This document shows, piece after piece, positions 63,989 through 64,000 of a stretch of 64,000 bases of DNA. The position numbers were made by a program, and so were the translations under genes. The first letter of the stretch is position 1. Each line of letters starts with the position of its first letter. A model generated the notes under the pieces. It saw only the letters and a list, made by a program, of their open reading frames with translations. It was not told the origin of the DNA and did no database searches. Source of the DNA: AWTP1-13 sp963820375 (lineage in GTDB: Bacteria; Pseudomonadota; Alphaproteobacteria; Rhizobiales; Hyphomicrobiaceae); the NCBI GenBank assembly GCA_963820375.1, contig CAWFZX010000019.1, positions 248,001-312,000 on the forward strand. Direction: 5' to 3'.

Positions 63989-64000
63989 AGCAATCGATCT

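Overview
The window looks like chromosomal DNA of a high-GC alphaproteobacterium, probably of the Rhodospirillales type. This is inferred from gene order, not from a marker search. The supporting blocks are mdh-sucC-sucD-sucA-sucB-lpdA on one strand; an F0-only ATP synthase operon (atpI-atpB-atpE-b'-b) with no F1 genes beside it; dciA-dsbA-dsbA-smc; and purM/purN divergent from DUF2066, a CDP-alcohol phosphatidyltransferase, hdaA, ppk and ppx.

Layout. Positions 1-3000 are an accessory stretch: short membrane or secreted ORFs, a decayed RusA-like resolvase, a decayed formylglycine-generating-enzyme-like gene and orphan terminators. Positions 3003-4342 hold a 3-hydroxyisobutyrate-dehydrogenase-family gene and a small hypothetical gene. 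Positions 4681-11418 form one directional block: ThDP enzyme, flavin monooxygenase, and a branched-chain-amino-acid-type ABC transporter without its second ATPase. A cytochrome P450 faces it. Positions 13128-22579 are core functions (purines, envelope, replication control, polyphosphate, chaperone). Positions 22737-33034 are mixed metabolism: luciferase-like oxidoreductase, aldo/keto reductase, aminotransferase, moeA, M81 peptidase, a TPR/O-GlcNAc-transferase-type glycosyltransferase and a small secreted protein. Positions 33114-42848 are the TCA cluster. Positions 43231-47410 hold a flavin monooxygenase, zapE, an acetyltransferase and an arylformamidase-like hydrolase. Positions 47932-54706 are a homogentisate-catabolism cluster. 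Positions 54759-63988 hold the F0 ATP synthase, a HAD phosphatase, smc, two DsbA-like proteins and dciA.

The most unusual signal is a recurring pattern of short tandem duplications, mostly perfect, with units of 12-25 bp in 2-4 copies, sitting at gene boundaries across the window. One 19-bp duplication lies inside the linker of sucB and throws the lipoyl domain out of frame with the catalytic domain; removing one copy restores a normal gene. Four 12-bp copies lie directly against the sucA start codon, and the lpdA stop codon is inside an 18-bp array. In the same cluster mdh carries an in-frame TGA at a catalytic arginine codon. Either these are real lesions or switches in central metabolism, or they mark assembly or consensus errors; raw reads would decide.

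Functionally, the homogentisate cluster (hmgA, fumarylacetoacetase, MBL hydrolase, MFS carrier, FAD hydroxylase, DUF2783) feeds fumarate and acetoacetate into the TCA cycle. The 4.7-11.4 kb block looks like uptake and breakdown of an organic acid of unknown identity. A shared ATACCGTAT dyad upstream of both sucC and the hydroxyisobutyrate dehydrogenase gene suggests a common GntR-type regulator.
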